Of a stretch of DNA of 64,000 nucleotides, positions 52,826 through 61,121 are shown in pieces. The notes below the pieces were generated by a model, which saw only the letters and a program-made list of their open reading frames with translations, ran no database searches and was not told the origin of the DNA. How positions within the stretch are numbered: position 1 is the stretch's first letter; every line of letters begins with the position of its first letter. Made by a program: the position numbers and the translations under genes. The stretch is from Paraburkholderia sp. (lineage in GTDB: Bacteria; Pseudomonadota; Gammaproteobacteria; Burkholderiales; Burkholderiaceae). The DNA is taken from contig SCRN01000028.1 in assembly GCA_004322045.1 (NCBI GenBank), positions 1-64,000 on the forward strand. Reading direction: 5' to 3'.

Positions 52826-52843
52826 CTCCTGAAAAGCCTCACC
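52826..52843 (+). repeat. Dispersed iteron-like repeat
   Basis: CTCCTGAAAAGCCTCACC, one change from consensus, followed by TTG. Confidence 0.75.
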
Positions 52844-53003
52844 TTGCAATGTGCCCTCGATGACCGCTGTTTCAGGCGTCTGAGCGTGACGTATCAAGGG
52901 ATGGGTCCATGTCGTCCATCCGAAGCGGGCCACCAAGACGAGGTTGAGGTGGCTAGACGGAGGGTGCGATTTCGACGCTCGGCGCGCTTCGTATTGATCA
53001 AAA

Positions 53004-53021
53004 GGTGAGTGTTTTCGGGAG
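53004..53021 (-). repeat. Dispersed iteron-like repeat
   Basis: Minus strand reads CTCCCGAAAACACTCACC, full consensus, followed by TTTTGA. Confidence 0.82.
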
Positions 53022-53576
53022 CTGAGCCGATGCTGGGAACACGAGCCGGATCGATGGCGGGAACGTGCAATCCCCCGCCGTTAATTGACGCAATGTCGCT
53101 CGAATATCCAATGCCGCAGCGAAAGGGATTATGGGAGAAATTGCGGTGCGTCGCCGATCGCACTTTAACCGTGCATGAAAGCGTGTACATTGCCGGGATC
53201 GGTCGGCTCGCATCGCTCCATGCAGCTATGCTATTGCGTCGCGGATGTTACGCGCTTGCCTGTAGCGGTGGCGCCTCGCCTCGTAAACGTGTGACAAATT
53301 CGTGCTGACGGTTACCGCTCGCCCATGGTGCGGAGCGCGACCGACGCCGGGAACGTTCCGTGCATGTGAAAAGTGACACAGGCTTTTTGCTGGTTTTGCT
53401 TTTTATCGATTTTGTATCGATAATTCGAGTCGACACCGCGTGAAGACAATCGTGCGCTGCCTTATCGGCAAGCGCCGTCGCGCGGCTGCGATCTTTCGGC
53501 CGCGAGTCGAGTATGATTCGGCTCGGGTCACAGGGGCTTTCACCCGCCCCCGCATCAACCATAACCGGAATCATCG

Positions 53577-53822
53577 ATGGAACAGCTTGAAGGCGAAGCT
53601 CGCGAACGGTTGATTCGCTGGCTGCGACGCCGCATGGACGAATACGGCATTACCGTAGAAGCCGTTGCCGAATCGATTTCCGCCGATAAGCAGGCGGAGC
53701 GGCCCATTCTTTATCGCGACGCGATGGGCAACACGTGGGATGGCTATGGGGATCCCCCCGATTGGCTGCGCCGCGCCGTGGCAGCCGGCCAGCACATGGA
53801 CTTCTACCGTTGCGAAAGCTAG
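53577..53822 (+). CDS. Small H-NS-type DNA-binding protein
   Basis: An 81-residue protein. The C-terminal half (ILYRDAMGNTWDGYGDPPDWLRRAVAAGQ) matches the H-NS/MvaT-like AT-binding core of Burkholderia, where the usual form is YRD..GxTWSGRGRxPxWI. The arginine of the minor-groove hook (RGR) is replaced here by GYG, so DNA binding may be weak. The N-terminal half (EARERLIRWLRRRMDEYGITVEAVAESI) is helical and could be the oligomerisation segment. It may act as an accessory nucleoid protein or modifier of a full H-NS. Monocistronic. Confidence 0.72.
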   Translation: MEQLEGEARERLIRWLRRRMDEYGITVEAVAESISADKQAERPILYRDAMGNTWDGYGDPPDWLRRAVAAGQHMDFYRCES

Positions 53823-53835
53823 ATCGCCCCTTGGG

Positions 53836-54510
53836 TCATTCGTCCCGGAATGACTCGGTGGCCGCCCGATCCGAAGGCCAATAATTCTCGAACACGCATT
53901 CGTCGACGGGCATCCGCTCGGCCCATTTTTCGAGTTCGAGCATCGGCCGCGGATAGAACGCTTCGACATGGCCCAGACATAAAATCGCAACGGGTTTCGC
54001 GCCGGGGGGCATGCGCATGAGGGCGCGCACGTCGTCCACATCGAACAGCGACACCCATCCCATGCCGAGCCCCTCGGCGCGCGCCGCTAGCCACATGTTC
54101 TGAATGGCGCACGCAACCGAGGCGAGATCCATCTCGGGCATCGTGCGGCGGCCAAAGACGTGTTTGTCGCGGCCATCCATCAGCGACATCACGAGTAATT
54201 CGCCGCAATCGAGCATGCCTTCCACTTTCAGGCGCATGAATTCGTCCTGGCGCTCGCCGAGCGCCTCGGCCGTGCGCACGCGCTCGCGCTCGACGGCGGC
54301 GTGCAGTGCGGCCCGCAACGCCGTGTCCGTGATGCGCGCGATACGCCACGGCTGCATGAAGCCTACGCTCGGCGCGTGGTGCGCCGCGCCGATCAATCGC
54401 GACAGCACCGCGGCGTCGACCGGCTTGCGCACGAAGTGACGCATGTCGCGGCGTTCGTAGATGGCGCGGTAGACAGCCGCGCGTTCGTCATCGTCAAATT
54501 GCGTGGCCAT
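53836..54510 (-). CDS. bluB: 5,6-dimethylbenzimidazole synthase
   Basis: A 224-residue flavin-destroying nitroreductase-fold enzyme that converts FMNH2 with oxygen into the lower ligand of vitamin B12. The start ATG at 54510 gives MATQFDDDERAAVYRAIYERRDMRHF, and the signature continues APSVGFMQPWRIARI, LGMGWVSLFDVDDVRALM and FYPRPMLELEKWAERM. It overlaps the 3' end of cobB by 17 bases, so they form one operon. Because BluB needs oxygen while the NrdJ of this replicon supports low-oxygen growth, B12 made in air may be used later without it (inference). Confidence 0.93.
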   Translation of the reverse strand: MATQFDDDERAAVYRAIYERRDMRHFVRKPVDAAVLSRLIGAAHHAPSVGFMQPWRIARITDTALRAALHAAVERERVRTAEALGERQDEFMRLKVEGMLDCGELLVMSLMDGRDKHVFGRRTMPEMDLASVACAIQNMWLAARAEGLGMGWVSLFDVDDVRALMRMPPGAKPVAILCLGHVEAFYPRPMLELEKWAERMPVDECVFENYWPSDRAATESFRDE

Positions 54511-55792
54511 GAAAGAGTGCGGCGATGAAAGCCGGGTTGGAGGGCCAATATCCGTGCAGGTACGAGGCGACGACTGCGCCAACGCGGTACATCGCCTCGC
54601 CTTGCGCGTCCGATTGCGCGTAGCGCGCCACGAGCGCCGGCGTGAGGGGCGTCTCGACATGCGAGTAATGAAAGGTATGGCCGCGCATCTCGCCGTGAAC
54701 GCCGGCAATCGATTGCATGCCGAGCGCGGTGATTCGCTTGCTCAAGGTGGCATGGCCGGGCAGCAGCCCGAGCATCGGTTTGGTCTGGCCCGCGCTGTTG
54801 GTTAGCGTGTCGAGCAGGTAAAGCATGCCGCCGCATTCGGCGAACACCGGCTTGCCTGCCGCTGCGTGCGCACGGATCGCGCTCGACGTGCGCGTGTTGT
54901 GCGCGAGCGCCGGAGCATGAAGCTCGGGGTAGCCGCCGGGCAGGTAGACCGCGTCGGTTGCTTGCGGCAACGCGTCGTCGGCAAGCGGCGAGAACGCGGT
55001 GACCCGCGCGCCCAGCGCGGACAGCAAGCGCAAATTGGCGGGATAGACGAACGAGAACGCGGCGTCGCGTGCGACGGCGATGTGCAGGCCGTCGAGCAGG
55101 CGCGGCAGCGGCGGCGCAGGCGGCGCCTCGAAGTCGATCGGCGGCGGCAATTGCGCGAGTGCCGTTGCGGCCAGCGCATCGGCGGCGCGATCGATGCGCG
55201 CGTCGAGATCGTCGATTTCGATCGCCGCATGAAGGCCCAGATGCCGCTCGGGTAGCGAGATTTCTTCGGAGCCAGGCACATGGCCGAGCCATCGTACGTC
55301 GCCGGGCAATGCGTCCTTCAAGAGCTGCGCGTGGTAGTCAGACCCGACGCGGTTGGCAAAAACGCCGTGAAAATCGAGCGAAGGATCGAAGCGCGCGAGC
55401 CCGAGTGCGATCGCGCCGAATGTCTGCGCCATGGCTTGCGCATCGACGACGGCGGCAACGGGCAGTCCGAATCGTGAGGCAAGGTCGGCGCCGCTCGGCG
55501 TTCCGTCGAACAGCCCCATCATCCCTTCGACGATGATCAAATCGGCTTCTCGTGCCGCCTCGGCCAAAAGTTGCCGGCATGCGCTTTCGCCCACCATCCA
55601 TAGATCGAGCGAATCGACGGGGGCGCCGCTAGCGCGTTCGAGGATCGTCGGGTCGAGGAAGTCGGGCCCCGTCTTGAAAACGCGCACGCGCAAGCCGCGA
55701 CGGCGATGAGCGCGGGCTAGCGCGGCTGCGATGGTCGTTTTCCCTTGGCCCGAGGCGACGGCCCCAATGAACAACGCGGGACAGGAGGGCAT
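54494..55792 (-). CDS. cobB: Cobyrinic acid a,c-diamide synthase
   Basis: A 432-residue glutamine-dependent amidotransferase of the CobB/CbiA family. The N-terminal P-loop region (FIGAVASGQGKTTIAAAL) binds ATP, and GMMGLFDG is conserved. The C-terminal type I amidotransferase domain has YLPGGYPELHA and the nucleophile cysteine in FAECGGMLYLL. It amidates cobyrinate side chains a and c in B12 synthesis. It is the upstream gene of cobB-bluB. Other cob genes are absent from the window. No cobalamin riboswitch could be recognised in the 180 bases upstream. Confidence 0.94.
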   Translation of the reverse strand: MPSCPALFIGAVASGQGKTTIAAALARAHRRRGLRVRVFKTGPDFLDPTILERASGAPVDSLDLWMVGESACRQLLAEAAREADLIIVEGMMGLFDGTPSGADLASRFGLPVAAVVDAQAMAQTFGAIALGLARFDPSLDFHGVFANRVGSDYHAQLLKDALPGDVRWLGHVPGSEEISLPERHLGLHAAIEIDDLDARIDRAADALAATALAQLPPPIDFEAPPAPPLPRLLDGLHIAVARDAAFSFVYPANLRLLSALGARVTAFSPLADDALPQATDAVYLPGGYPELHAPALAHNTRTSSAIRAHAAAGKPVFAECGGMLYLLDTLTNSAGQTKPMLGLLPGHATLSKRITALGMQSIAGVHGEMRGHTFHYSHVETPLTPALVARYAQSDAQGEAMYRVGAVVASYLHGYWPSNPAFIAALFHGHAI

Positions 55793-55996
55793 GGTCAGCC
55801 CGCCCCGGAGCGATGGCCGGGAGCGGCGGACGAGCGAACGAACGGAGATGAAATCGGCATGAAGCAGGCGCTTGCGCGGCGGGTGGGCGATACGCGCAGT
55901 TTAAAGCGCCTGTCTTACGGCCGCACGACAAGCGCGTTTCAGCGCTTGGCATCTTCGCCCGCGGCTGAGCGTTCGAGGTGGGCGGTGACGACTTCG

Positions 55997-56161
55997 TCGC
56001 TCATCGTCTCGGCTGGCATCGTCGGCGCGACGGTGATGCCGCATGCGCTGTTCTTGCACTCGGGGTTGACGGGCGAACGTGTCAGACCGCGCACTGAAGA
56101 AGCACGCGCAAAACTCGTTCGCTATTCGAATGCGGAAGTCGTGGTCGCCTTGACGGTGGCG
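55997..56161 (+). pseudogene. Remnant of an Nramp (MntH-type) metal transporter
   Basis: A translated stretch of 55 residues (SLIVSAGIVGATVMPHALFLHSG, then TEEARAKLVRYSNAEVVVALTVA, in pieces) closely resembles the middle of Nramp divalent-metal transporters, including the conserved GATVMPH motif of transmembrane helix 6. Nothing before or after it fits the family, and a complete protein would be over 400 residues. The fragment is therefore a deletion remnant. An iteron-like site begins 18 bp after the homology ends. Confidence 0.75.
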
Positions 56162-56178
56162 GCATCCGGCAGGCGTGA

Positions 56179-56196
56179 GGTGAGCGTTTCCGGGAG
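56179..56196 (-). repeat. Dispersed iteron-like repeat
   Basis: Minus strand reads CTCCCGGAAACGCTCACC, full consensus. Confidence 0.82.
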
Positions 56197-56376
56197 CAGG
56201 GGTGGGTGAGGCCGCATAAGTGGTCGGCCCTCACGCAACCTGCACATCAATACGCCAAGCAGCTCATCGGAAGCGGCAAAAAGGGCTATCGGCCATGGCG
56301 CGGCGGCGTCTCGGAGCTCCGCAGGTGAGACATATCCCCATCAAGACCTTCACCGTGGCCCCAGAAACTAACAAAA

Positions 56377-56394
56377 GGTGAGAGTTTTCGGGAG
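56377..56394 (-). repeat. Dispersed iteron-like repeat
   Basis: Minus strand reads CTCCCGAAAACTCTCACC, full consensus, followed by TTTTG. Same orientation as the copy 198 bp away. Confidence 0.82.
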
Positions 56395-56543
56395 TCCTGC
56401 GTCCCAGGATTTGGGCAGATTTGCCATCCTGCTCGCGAAATGCGGATTCATGCGAAGATCGACGATTCCGACGCGGCTTGGCCCGTCACCGCTATTGCGA
56501 CTATTGCCGGACCGCGAGCCGGCACACATTGGAGAACCTCACG

Positions 56544-58124
56544 ATGCAGATCACGGGAGATATGCTGATCGGCGGCGCCTCGGTGCGTGGCACTGCCGGA
56601 ACGCTGCGCGCGTTCGACCCGGCCCGTAACACCGAAATCGAACCGGCGTTCGGCGCCGGCGATGCGACCGATGTCGACCGCGCTTGCCGGTTGGCGCAAG
56701 CGGCCTTCGATCCGTTCCGCCTGGCGCCGCTCGAGACGCGCGCCCGTCTTCTCGACACGATTGCCGAGCGCATCATGGCGCTTGGCGATGCCCTCATCGA
56801 GCGCGGTCATGCGGAGTCGGCGCTGCCCAAGGCGCGCCTCGAAGGCGAGCGCGGGCGCACGGTCGGCCAGCTCAAGCTCTTTGCGCAACTCGTGCGGGAC
56901 GGCCGCTGGCTCGGTGCGACGCTCGACTCGGCGATGCCCGAGCGCAAGCCGCAGCCGCGCTCCGATTTGCGGCAGCAGAAGATCGCAATCGGCCCGGCGG
57001 CCGTGTTCGGTGCGAGCAACTTTCCGTTGGCCTTTTCGGTAGCGGGCGGCGATACGGCGTCGGCACTGGCGGCGGGCTGTCCGGTCGTCGTCAAAGCGCA
57101 TCCGGCCCATCTCGGCACTTCGGAACTCGTGGGCCGCGCGATTCAAGAGGCCGTCGCCGAATGCGGCCTGCCCGCGGGCGTGTTTGCGCTCGTGCTCGGC
57201 GCGGGCAATGCCGTGGGCGAAGCGCTCGTCGCGCATCCGGCCATCAAGGCAGTGGGCTTCACGGGTTCGCGTGGCGGCGGTATCGCGCTGATGAATATCG
57301 CCGCGCGGCGTCGCGAACCGATCCCCGTGTACGCGGAAATGAGCAGCATCAATCCTTGCTTCGTGCTCCCCGGCGCGTTGGCGGCACGGGCCGAAACGGT
57401 GGCGAACGGTTTCGTCGAATCGCTGACGCTCGGCGTGGGCCAGTTTTGCACGAACCCGGGCCTCGTCGTCGTGCTCGACGGGCCGCAGCGCCAGGCGTTC
57501 ATCGACGCTGCCGCAAAGGCGCTCGAGAAGAAGGGCGCGCAAACGATGCTCACCGCCGGCATCGCGAGCGCCTACCGCGACGGCGTGAGCAAGCGCGCGG
57601 GCGTGGACGGCGTGACGCGCGTCGCGCAGGGTGCGAGCACCGATGCGCATCACTCGGCGCTGCCGGAGTTGTTCGCGACGACGAAATCGCAATTTCTCGC
57701 TGCGCCGCCGCTCGAAGACGAAATTTTCGGGCCGACGTCGCTCATCGTGACTTGCGCCAACATCGACGAAATGATCGAGCTGGCCGAGCATTTGGAAGGG
57801 CAGTTGACGGCGACCCTGCAGATGGAGCGCGACGACGTGGCGCTCGCGCGCAAGTTGCTGCCCACGCTCGAACGCAAGGCCGGCCGCATTTTGGCGAACG
57901 GCTTTCCGACGGGCGTCGAGGTGTCGCACGCGATGGTGCATGGCGGGCCGTTCCCGGCCACGTCCGATCCGCGCTCCACCTCGGTGGGCACGCTCGCGAT
58001 CGAGCGGTTCTTGCGGCCCGTCTGCTATCAAGACTTGCCGGCCGAGTTGTTGCCGCAGGCCGTGCAGGACGACAATCCGTTGAACCTCTGGCGCTTGCGC
58101 GACGGCGCATTCGAGCGTCGCTGA
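56544..58124 (+). CDS. 2,5-dioxovalerate (alpha-ketoglutarate semialdehyde) dehydrogenase
   Basis: A 526-residue NADP-type aldehyde dehydrogenase from the ATG at 56544, which follows GGAG. The cofactor region is [29 protein letters not shown] (split) with FTGSRGGG; the general-base glutamate is in [10 protein letters not shown] and the catalytic cysteine in VGQFCTNPG. The length and the ASNFPLAFS and EMSSINP forms indicate the enzyme that oxidises alpha-ketoglutarate semialdehyde to 2-oxoglutarate in pentose, glucarate or hydroxyproline catabolism. No other genes of those pathways are adjacent, so the physiological route is undecided. Confidence 0.9.
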   Translation: MQITGDMLIGGASVRGTAGTLRAFDPARNTEIEPAFGAGDATDVDRACRLAQAAFDPFRLAPLETRARLLDTIAERIMALGDALIERGHAESALPKARLEGERGRTVGQLKLFAQLVRDGRWLGATLDSAMPERKPQPRSDLRQQKIAIGPAAVFGASNFPLAFSVAGGDTASALAAGCPVVVKAHPAHLGTSELVGRAIQEAVAECGLPAGVFALVLGAGNAVGEALVAHPAIKAVGFTGSRGGGIALMNIAARRREPIPVYAEMSSINPCFVLPGALAARAETVANGFVESLTLGVGQFCTNPGLVVVLDGPQRQAFIDAAAKALEKKGAQTMLTAGIASAYRDGVSKRAGVDGVTRVAQGASTDAHHSALPELFATTKSQFLAAPPLEDEIFGPTSLIVTCANIDEMIELAEHLEGQLTATLQMERDDVALARKLLPTLERKAGRILANGFPTGVEVSHAMVHGGPFPATSDPRSTSVGTLAIERFLRPVCYQDLPAELLPQAVQDDNPLNLWRLRDGAFERR

Positions 58125-58132
58125 GCGGCGCG

Positions 58133-58165
58133 GTGGGCGGCGCCATTTTTAATGGCGCCGCCCAC
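58133..58165. terminator. Strong hairpin terminator between convergent genes
   Basis: Perfect 15-bp stem (GTGGGCGGCGCCATT / AATGGCGCCGCCCAC) with a TTT loop, located nine bases after the dehydrogenase stop and about 70 bp before the SDR stop on the other strand. Confidence 0.8.
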
Positions 58166-58234
58166 GTTGCCGATGGTTACGCCGTGCGCGATGCGCCGCT
58201 CAGGCGCCGGGCGCGACGGACCGCATTGCGGCCT

Positions 58235-58837
58235 TCAGCTTCCGACCCGATAGATGCGCCCGGTTTGGGCGCCTTCCACGCTGCGAGAGAACGCCAACGC
58301 GGCGCGTTGTGCGCTGACCGGCTCGAACCCGAGAAAGTACGCACCGTACGCTTGGACCGACTCTTCGAGAATGGTCGGACTCACGAGATTGATGCGCAAC
58401 CCCCGCGGCAATTCGATCGCCGCGCCACGCACGAAGCCCTCCAACGCAAAATTGACGGTGGTGGCGTTGATGCCTTCGCGGATCGGTTCGTCTGCGAGAA
58501 TGCCGCCCGTCAGAGTGAATGACCCGCCGTCGTTGACGTGATGCTGCGCCGCCAGCACCACGTTGATTTGGCCCATGAGCTTATCGCGCAGGCCGACCCA
58601 GAACTGGTCAGCCGTCATTTCGTGAAATGGCCCGAAATGAACCTTGCCGATGGTGGCGACGACTGCGTCGACACGGCCGATGTCGTGAAACAAACGCTCG
58701 ACGCTCGGCAGGTTGGTCGCATCGACGTGATAATCGCCGCGCGTCGCGCCCACTTCGATCACTTCGTGACGTTGCTTCAATTCTGCGCAGACGGCGCTGC
58801 CGAGCGTGCCACTCGCTCCGATGACCACAACTCTCAT
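58235..58837 (-). CDS. Short-chain dehydrogenase/reductase
   Basis: A 200-residue atypical short SDR. The ATG at 58837 gives MRVVVIGASGTLGSAV with the nucleotide motif GASGTLG. An internal VVATIGKVHFGPF replaces the usual NNAG, and the active-site region is SFTLTGGILADEPIREGINATTVNFALEGFVRGAA, which lacks the classical YxxxK tyrosine. RINLVSPTILEES follows. Enzymes of this short group occur widely in proteobacteria with unknown substrates. The missing tyrosine makes ordinary SDR catalysis doubtful. Confidence 0.88.
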   Translation of the reverse strand: MRVVVIGASGTLGSAVCAELKQRHEVIEVGATRGDYHVDATNLPSVERLFHDIGRVDAVVATIGKVHFGPFHEMTADQFWVGLRDKLMGQINVVLAAQHHVNDGGSFTLTGGILADEPIREGINATTVNFALEGFVRGAAIELPRGLRINLVSPTILEESVQAYGAYFLGFEPVSAQRAALAFSRSVEGAQTGRIYRVGS

Positions 58838-58954
58838 TTCGGCTCCTAGGGGACGGTTGCACATGGAACGTACAGGCGAATGCCTGAAATCGCTCGCAGG
58901 GCAAGTCGGATGGAAACAGGCAAGGTGCGGCGAATCGCGCCGCACCAGCGCGCA

Positions 58955-59422
58955 TTATGAGCGCGTATCGCGTTGCCTGCGCAGCGGCAACATCAAGAGC
59001 ACGCCCGCGACGAGCTTGGCTGCTAGGCCGGCCCCGGTCACGAGTGCGCCAAGCGGAAACGCGCGCCATTCGAGCGGGAGCATGGGCGCCACGAACGCCG
59101 CCGAGATGAGACAGAGCGCGACGGTCGCCCACCGTGCCCACGCGTGCCGTAGCGCGACGAACGCATAGAGCAAGCCGAGCAGGACGCGCGCGACGAGCGC
59201 GGCTGCGAGCGCTGCGGCAGCCGGAGCGGCGCTGTCCGCTGGGGCCGGCGCGATATGCTCGAGCGGCAACTCGAGCCACGCGAGCGCGTAGCTCAGGCCG
59301 AGGCAAGCAAGCGCAATCGTGAAACGCCTGGCTGAACGCGGTTCGAGCGGCACCCTGCGCCGCGTGGGCGCACGGTGCGCATGCGGCGTTGGGGCGCCGG
59401 GTATCGTGTGGCTCGCGTTCAT
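58955..59422 (-). CDS. Hypothetical membrane protein
   Basis: A 155-residue protein from the ATG at 59422. After a basic cytoplasmic leader (RAPTRRRVPLEPRSARRF) there are four hydrophobic segments (FTIALACLGLSYALAWL; ALAAALVARVLLGLLYAFVAL; WATVALCLISAAFVAPML; ALVTGAGLAAKLVAGVLLML) and a basic end (RRQRDTRS). No family recognised. The gap from here to the next gene at 59817 (394 bp) contains nothing that I can support. Confidence 0.65.
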   Translation of the reverse strand: MNASHTIPGAPTPHAHRAPTRRRVPLEPRSARRFTIALACLGLSYALAWLELPLEHIAPAPADSAAPAAAALAAALVARVLLGLLYAFVALRHAWARWATVALCLISAAFVAPMLPLEWRAFPLGALVTGAGLAAKLVAGVLLMLPLRRQRDTRS

Positions 59423-59816
59423 GATTCGCTCGCAAGGTTGGCCGCGCCCTTGCACCCGCCGCGCGGATGCGCCGAGCGTGCGCAGTCGTTCGACAATCGT
59501 AGCGCAGCCGCGAACAACTTCAAGCGTTTCGGGTGCGCCGGCGCACTATCGCGTCGAGCGATGGCGCTCGCCGTCGCCTCGGGTTGACGCAAGAGCTGTT
59601 CCGGCCCAGGCGCGCTATGGCGCGCGCGCGCATTTACCCATCTGCGCTGTAAAACCCCAATTATTTTCCGTAGAACCGGCGTTTCCTACAGAGTATGATT
59701 CGAATCCTGCAAGCCGGCGCCCGTGGGGAAAACGCAGTCAGGTGCTCGGCTTTCGCGGCTGCTCGGCGCATCGCACGACGAGGCAGCAAGCGTATCAAGG
59801 GAGGCAGGTGACGACC

Positions 59817-60053
59817 ATGCATCACCCCGACGCCGCATTCACGCATCGCGGATACTTGCTCAACTGCGCACCCGCGCGGGCGGGCGACGGCTCTTACCAC
59901 CCGTACGTCGTGATTTCTCGCTCGAGCGACGGCGAGCTCGTTGCGAATCGTTTCTTCCCGAGCGAGCTGCGCTTCGAGGAGGAAGCCGCCGCGATCGCCC
60001 ATGCCCGCGACTGGGCTGTGCGCTGGATCGACGCGAGCAGCCTCACAGTCTAG
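59817..60053 (+). CDS. Small conserved hypothetical protein
   Basis: A 78-residue soluble protein (MHHPDAAFTHRGYLLNC, then YHPYVVISRSSDGELVANRFFP and EEEAAAIAHARDWAVRWID). The pattern of a short beta-sheet followed by an amphipathic helix is common among small Burkholderia hypotheticals of unknown role. A GTG at 59808 is an alternative start but is too close to the GGGAGG ribosome site; ATG at 59817 is preferred. Confidence 0.62.
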   Translation: MHHPDAAFTHRGYLLNCAPARAGDGSYHPYVVISRSSDGELVANRFFPSELRFEEEAAAIAHARDWAVRWIDASSLTV

Positions 60054-60176
60054 CGGGCGAACCGCGAGGCGGTATCTGCGCTCGGATACCAGGGCTTTGC
60101 CCGGGTATGCGCAAAACGCGGTAATCTTTCCGGATATCCGCATCGTTCGATGTGGCATCGCACCGTTTTCATCACT

Positions 60177-61121
60177 ATGTCGAATCCGCTTTCGCCCCAC
60201 TGGGGCCTCGATCAGATCGTCGCCGACTTGCGCGCTTCGCGCGAAGCACTGCATCGCACGCGCCATCCGCAAGGTATTCGCGAGCTGCCTTCGCGCCATG
60301 CGATCGCGGGCGTCGTCGAGTGCCTGCGCGCGGTTATGTTTCCCACCCACTACGGCGCGCCGGATTTGACCGATGAAAGCGTCGACTATTACGTCGGACA
60401 TACGCTCGAAAGCACGTTGCGGCTGCTTTGGGAACAAGTGAAACGCGCCCTGCGCTTTTTGCCCGAGCACGCCGATACGCCTGCGACCGAACTCGACACG
60501 CTGGCCTTCGAGATCACGCGCTCTTTCGCGGCACAGTTGCCGAGTATTCGCGCCGTGCTCGTGAGCGACATCCGTGCGGCGCACGCGGGCGACCCAGCTG
60601 CCCAGCACATCACGGAAATTCTGCTGTGCTATCCCGGTGTGCTCGCGATCATGCACCACCGGCTCGCGCATGCGCTGCATCGGCTCGGCGTGCCGCTGCT
60701 TGCGCGGTTCATCAACGAGATCGCGCATTCCGCAACAGGGATCGACATCCACCCGGGCGCGCAAATCGGCCCCAGTTTTTTCATCGATCACGGCACGGGC
60801 GTCGTCATTGGCGAGACCGCCGTCATCGGAGAGCGCGTGCGCCTTTACCAGGCCGTCACGCTTGGCGCAAAGAGTTTTCCGGCCGATGCCGACGGCGCAC
60901 TGGTCAAGGGGCATGCGCGGCATCCGATCGTCGAGGACGATGTGGTCATTTACGCCGGCGCGACGATTCTCGGGCGAGTGACGATCGGGCGCGGCGCCGT
61001 GATCGGCGGTAACGTCTGGCTGACGCATAGCGTGGCGCCGGGCGCGAGCGTATCGCAAGGCAGCATACGCGAGGGCGATCGCGGGAGCGAAGCCGATGTG
61101 CGAGGACGCGTGCGGAAATGA
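60177..61121 (+). CDS. epsC: Serine O-acetyltransferase (EpsC/CysE-like)
   Basis: A 314-residue hexapeptide-repeat acyltransferase. The helical N-terminal half (to about 190) is typical of the EpsC/SrpH branch. The left-handed beta-helix has GIDIHPGAQIGPSFFIDHGTGVVIGETAVIGERVRLYQAVTLGA (split), with catalytic His in IDHGTGVVIGET and the earlier IDIHPGA. It acetylates serine with acetyl-CoA for cysteine synthesis. An ATG at 60150 (MWHRTVF) would add nine residues; 60177 (MSNPLSPHW) fits the family better. Its stop overlaps the AraC-family gene by four bases, and an EamA exporter follows, suggesting a unit around cysteine or O-acetylserine. Confidence 0.9.
   Translation: MSNPLSPHWGLDQIVADLRASREALHRTRHPQGIRELPSRHAIAGVVECLRAVMFPTHYGAPDLTDESVDYYVGHTLESTLRLLWEQVKRALRFLPEHADTPATELDTLAFEITRSFAAQLPSIRAVLVSDIRAAHAGDPAAQHITEILLCYPGVLAIMHHRLAHALHRLGVPLLARFINEIAHSATGIDIHPGAQIGPSFFIDHGTGVVIGETAVIGERVRLYQAVTLGAKSFPADADGALVKGHARHPIVEDDVVIYAGATILGRVTIGRGAVIGGNVWLTHSVAPGASVSQGSIREGDRGSEADVRGRVRK

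Larger units (their letters stand above)
52694..53576. other. Intergenic region with three dispersed iterons
   Basis: About 880 bp without a supported gene. It contains iteron-like sites at 52776, 52826 and 53004 (separate entries). Near 53395-53425 there is an AT-rich stretch with two ATCGAT elements (TTTATCGATTTTGTATCGAT), a likely promoter region for the H-NS-like gene. Confidence 0.5.
55793..56543. other. Intergenic region with Nramp remnant and two iterons
   Basis: About 750 bp between divergent cobB and the dehydrogenase gene. It contains a decayed Nramp fragment (55997-56161) and iteron-like sites at 56179 and 56377. No intact gene is supported. Confidence 0.55.

Noticed and set aside
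54802-55281. Long alternative frames inside cobB, kinase and dehydrogenase genes
   Set aside because: Shadow frames of clearly identified proteins; high GC keeps other frames open.
55793-55996. Possible cobalamin riboswitch upstream of cobB
   Set aside because: No recognisable B12-box or expected pairing could be found by eye; a covariance-model search would be needed.
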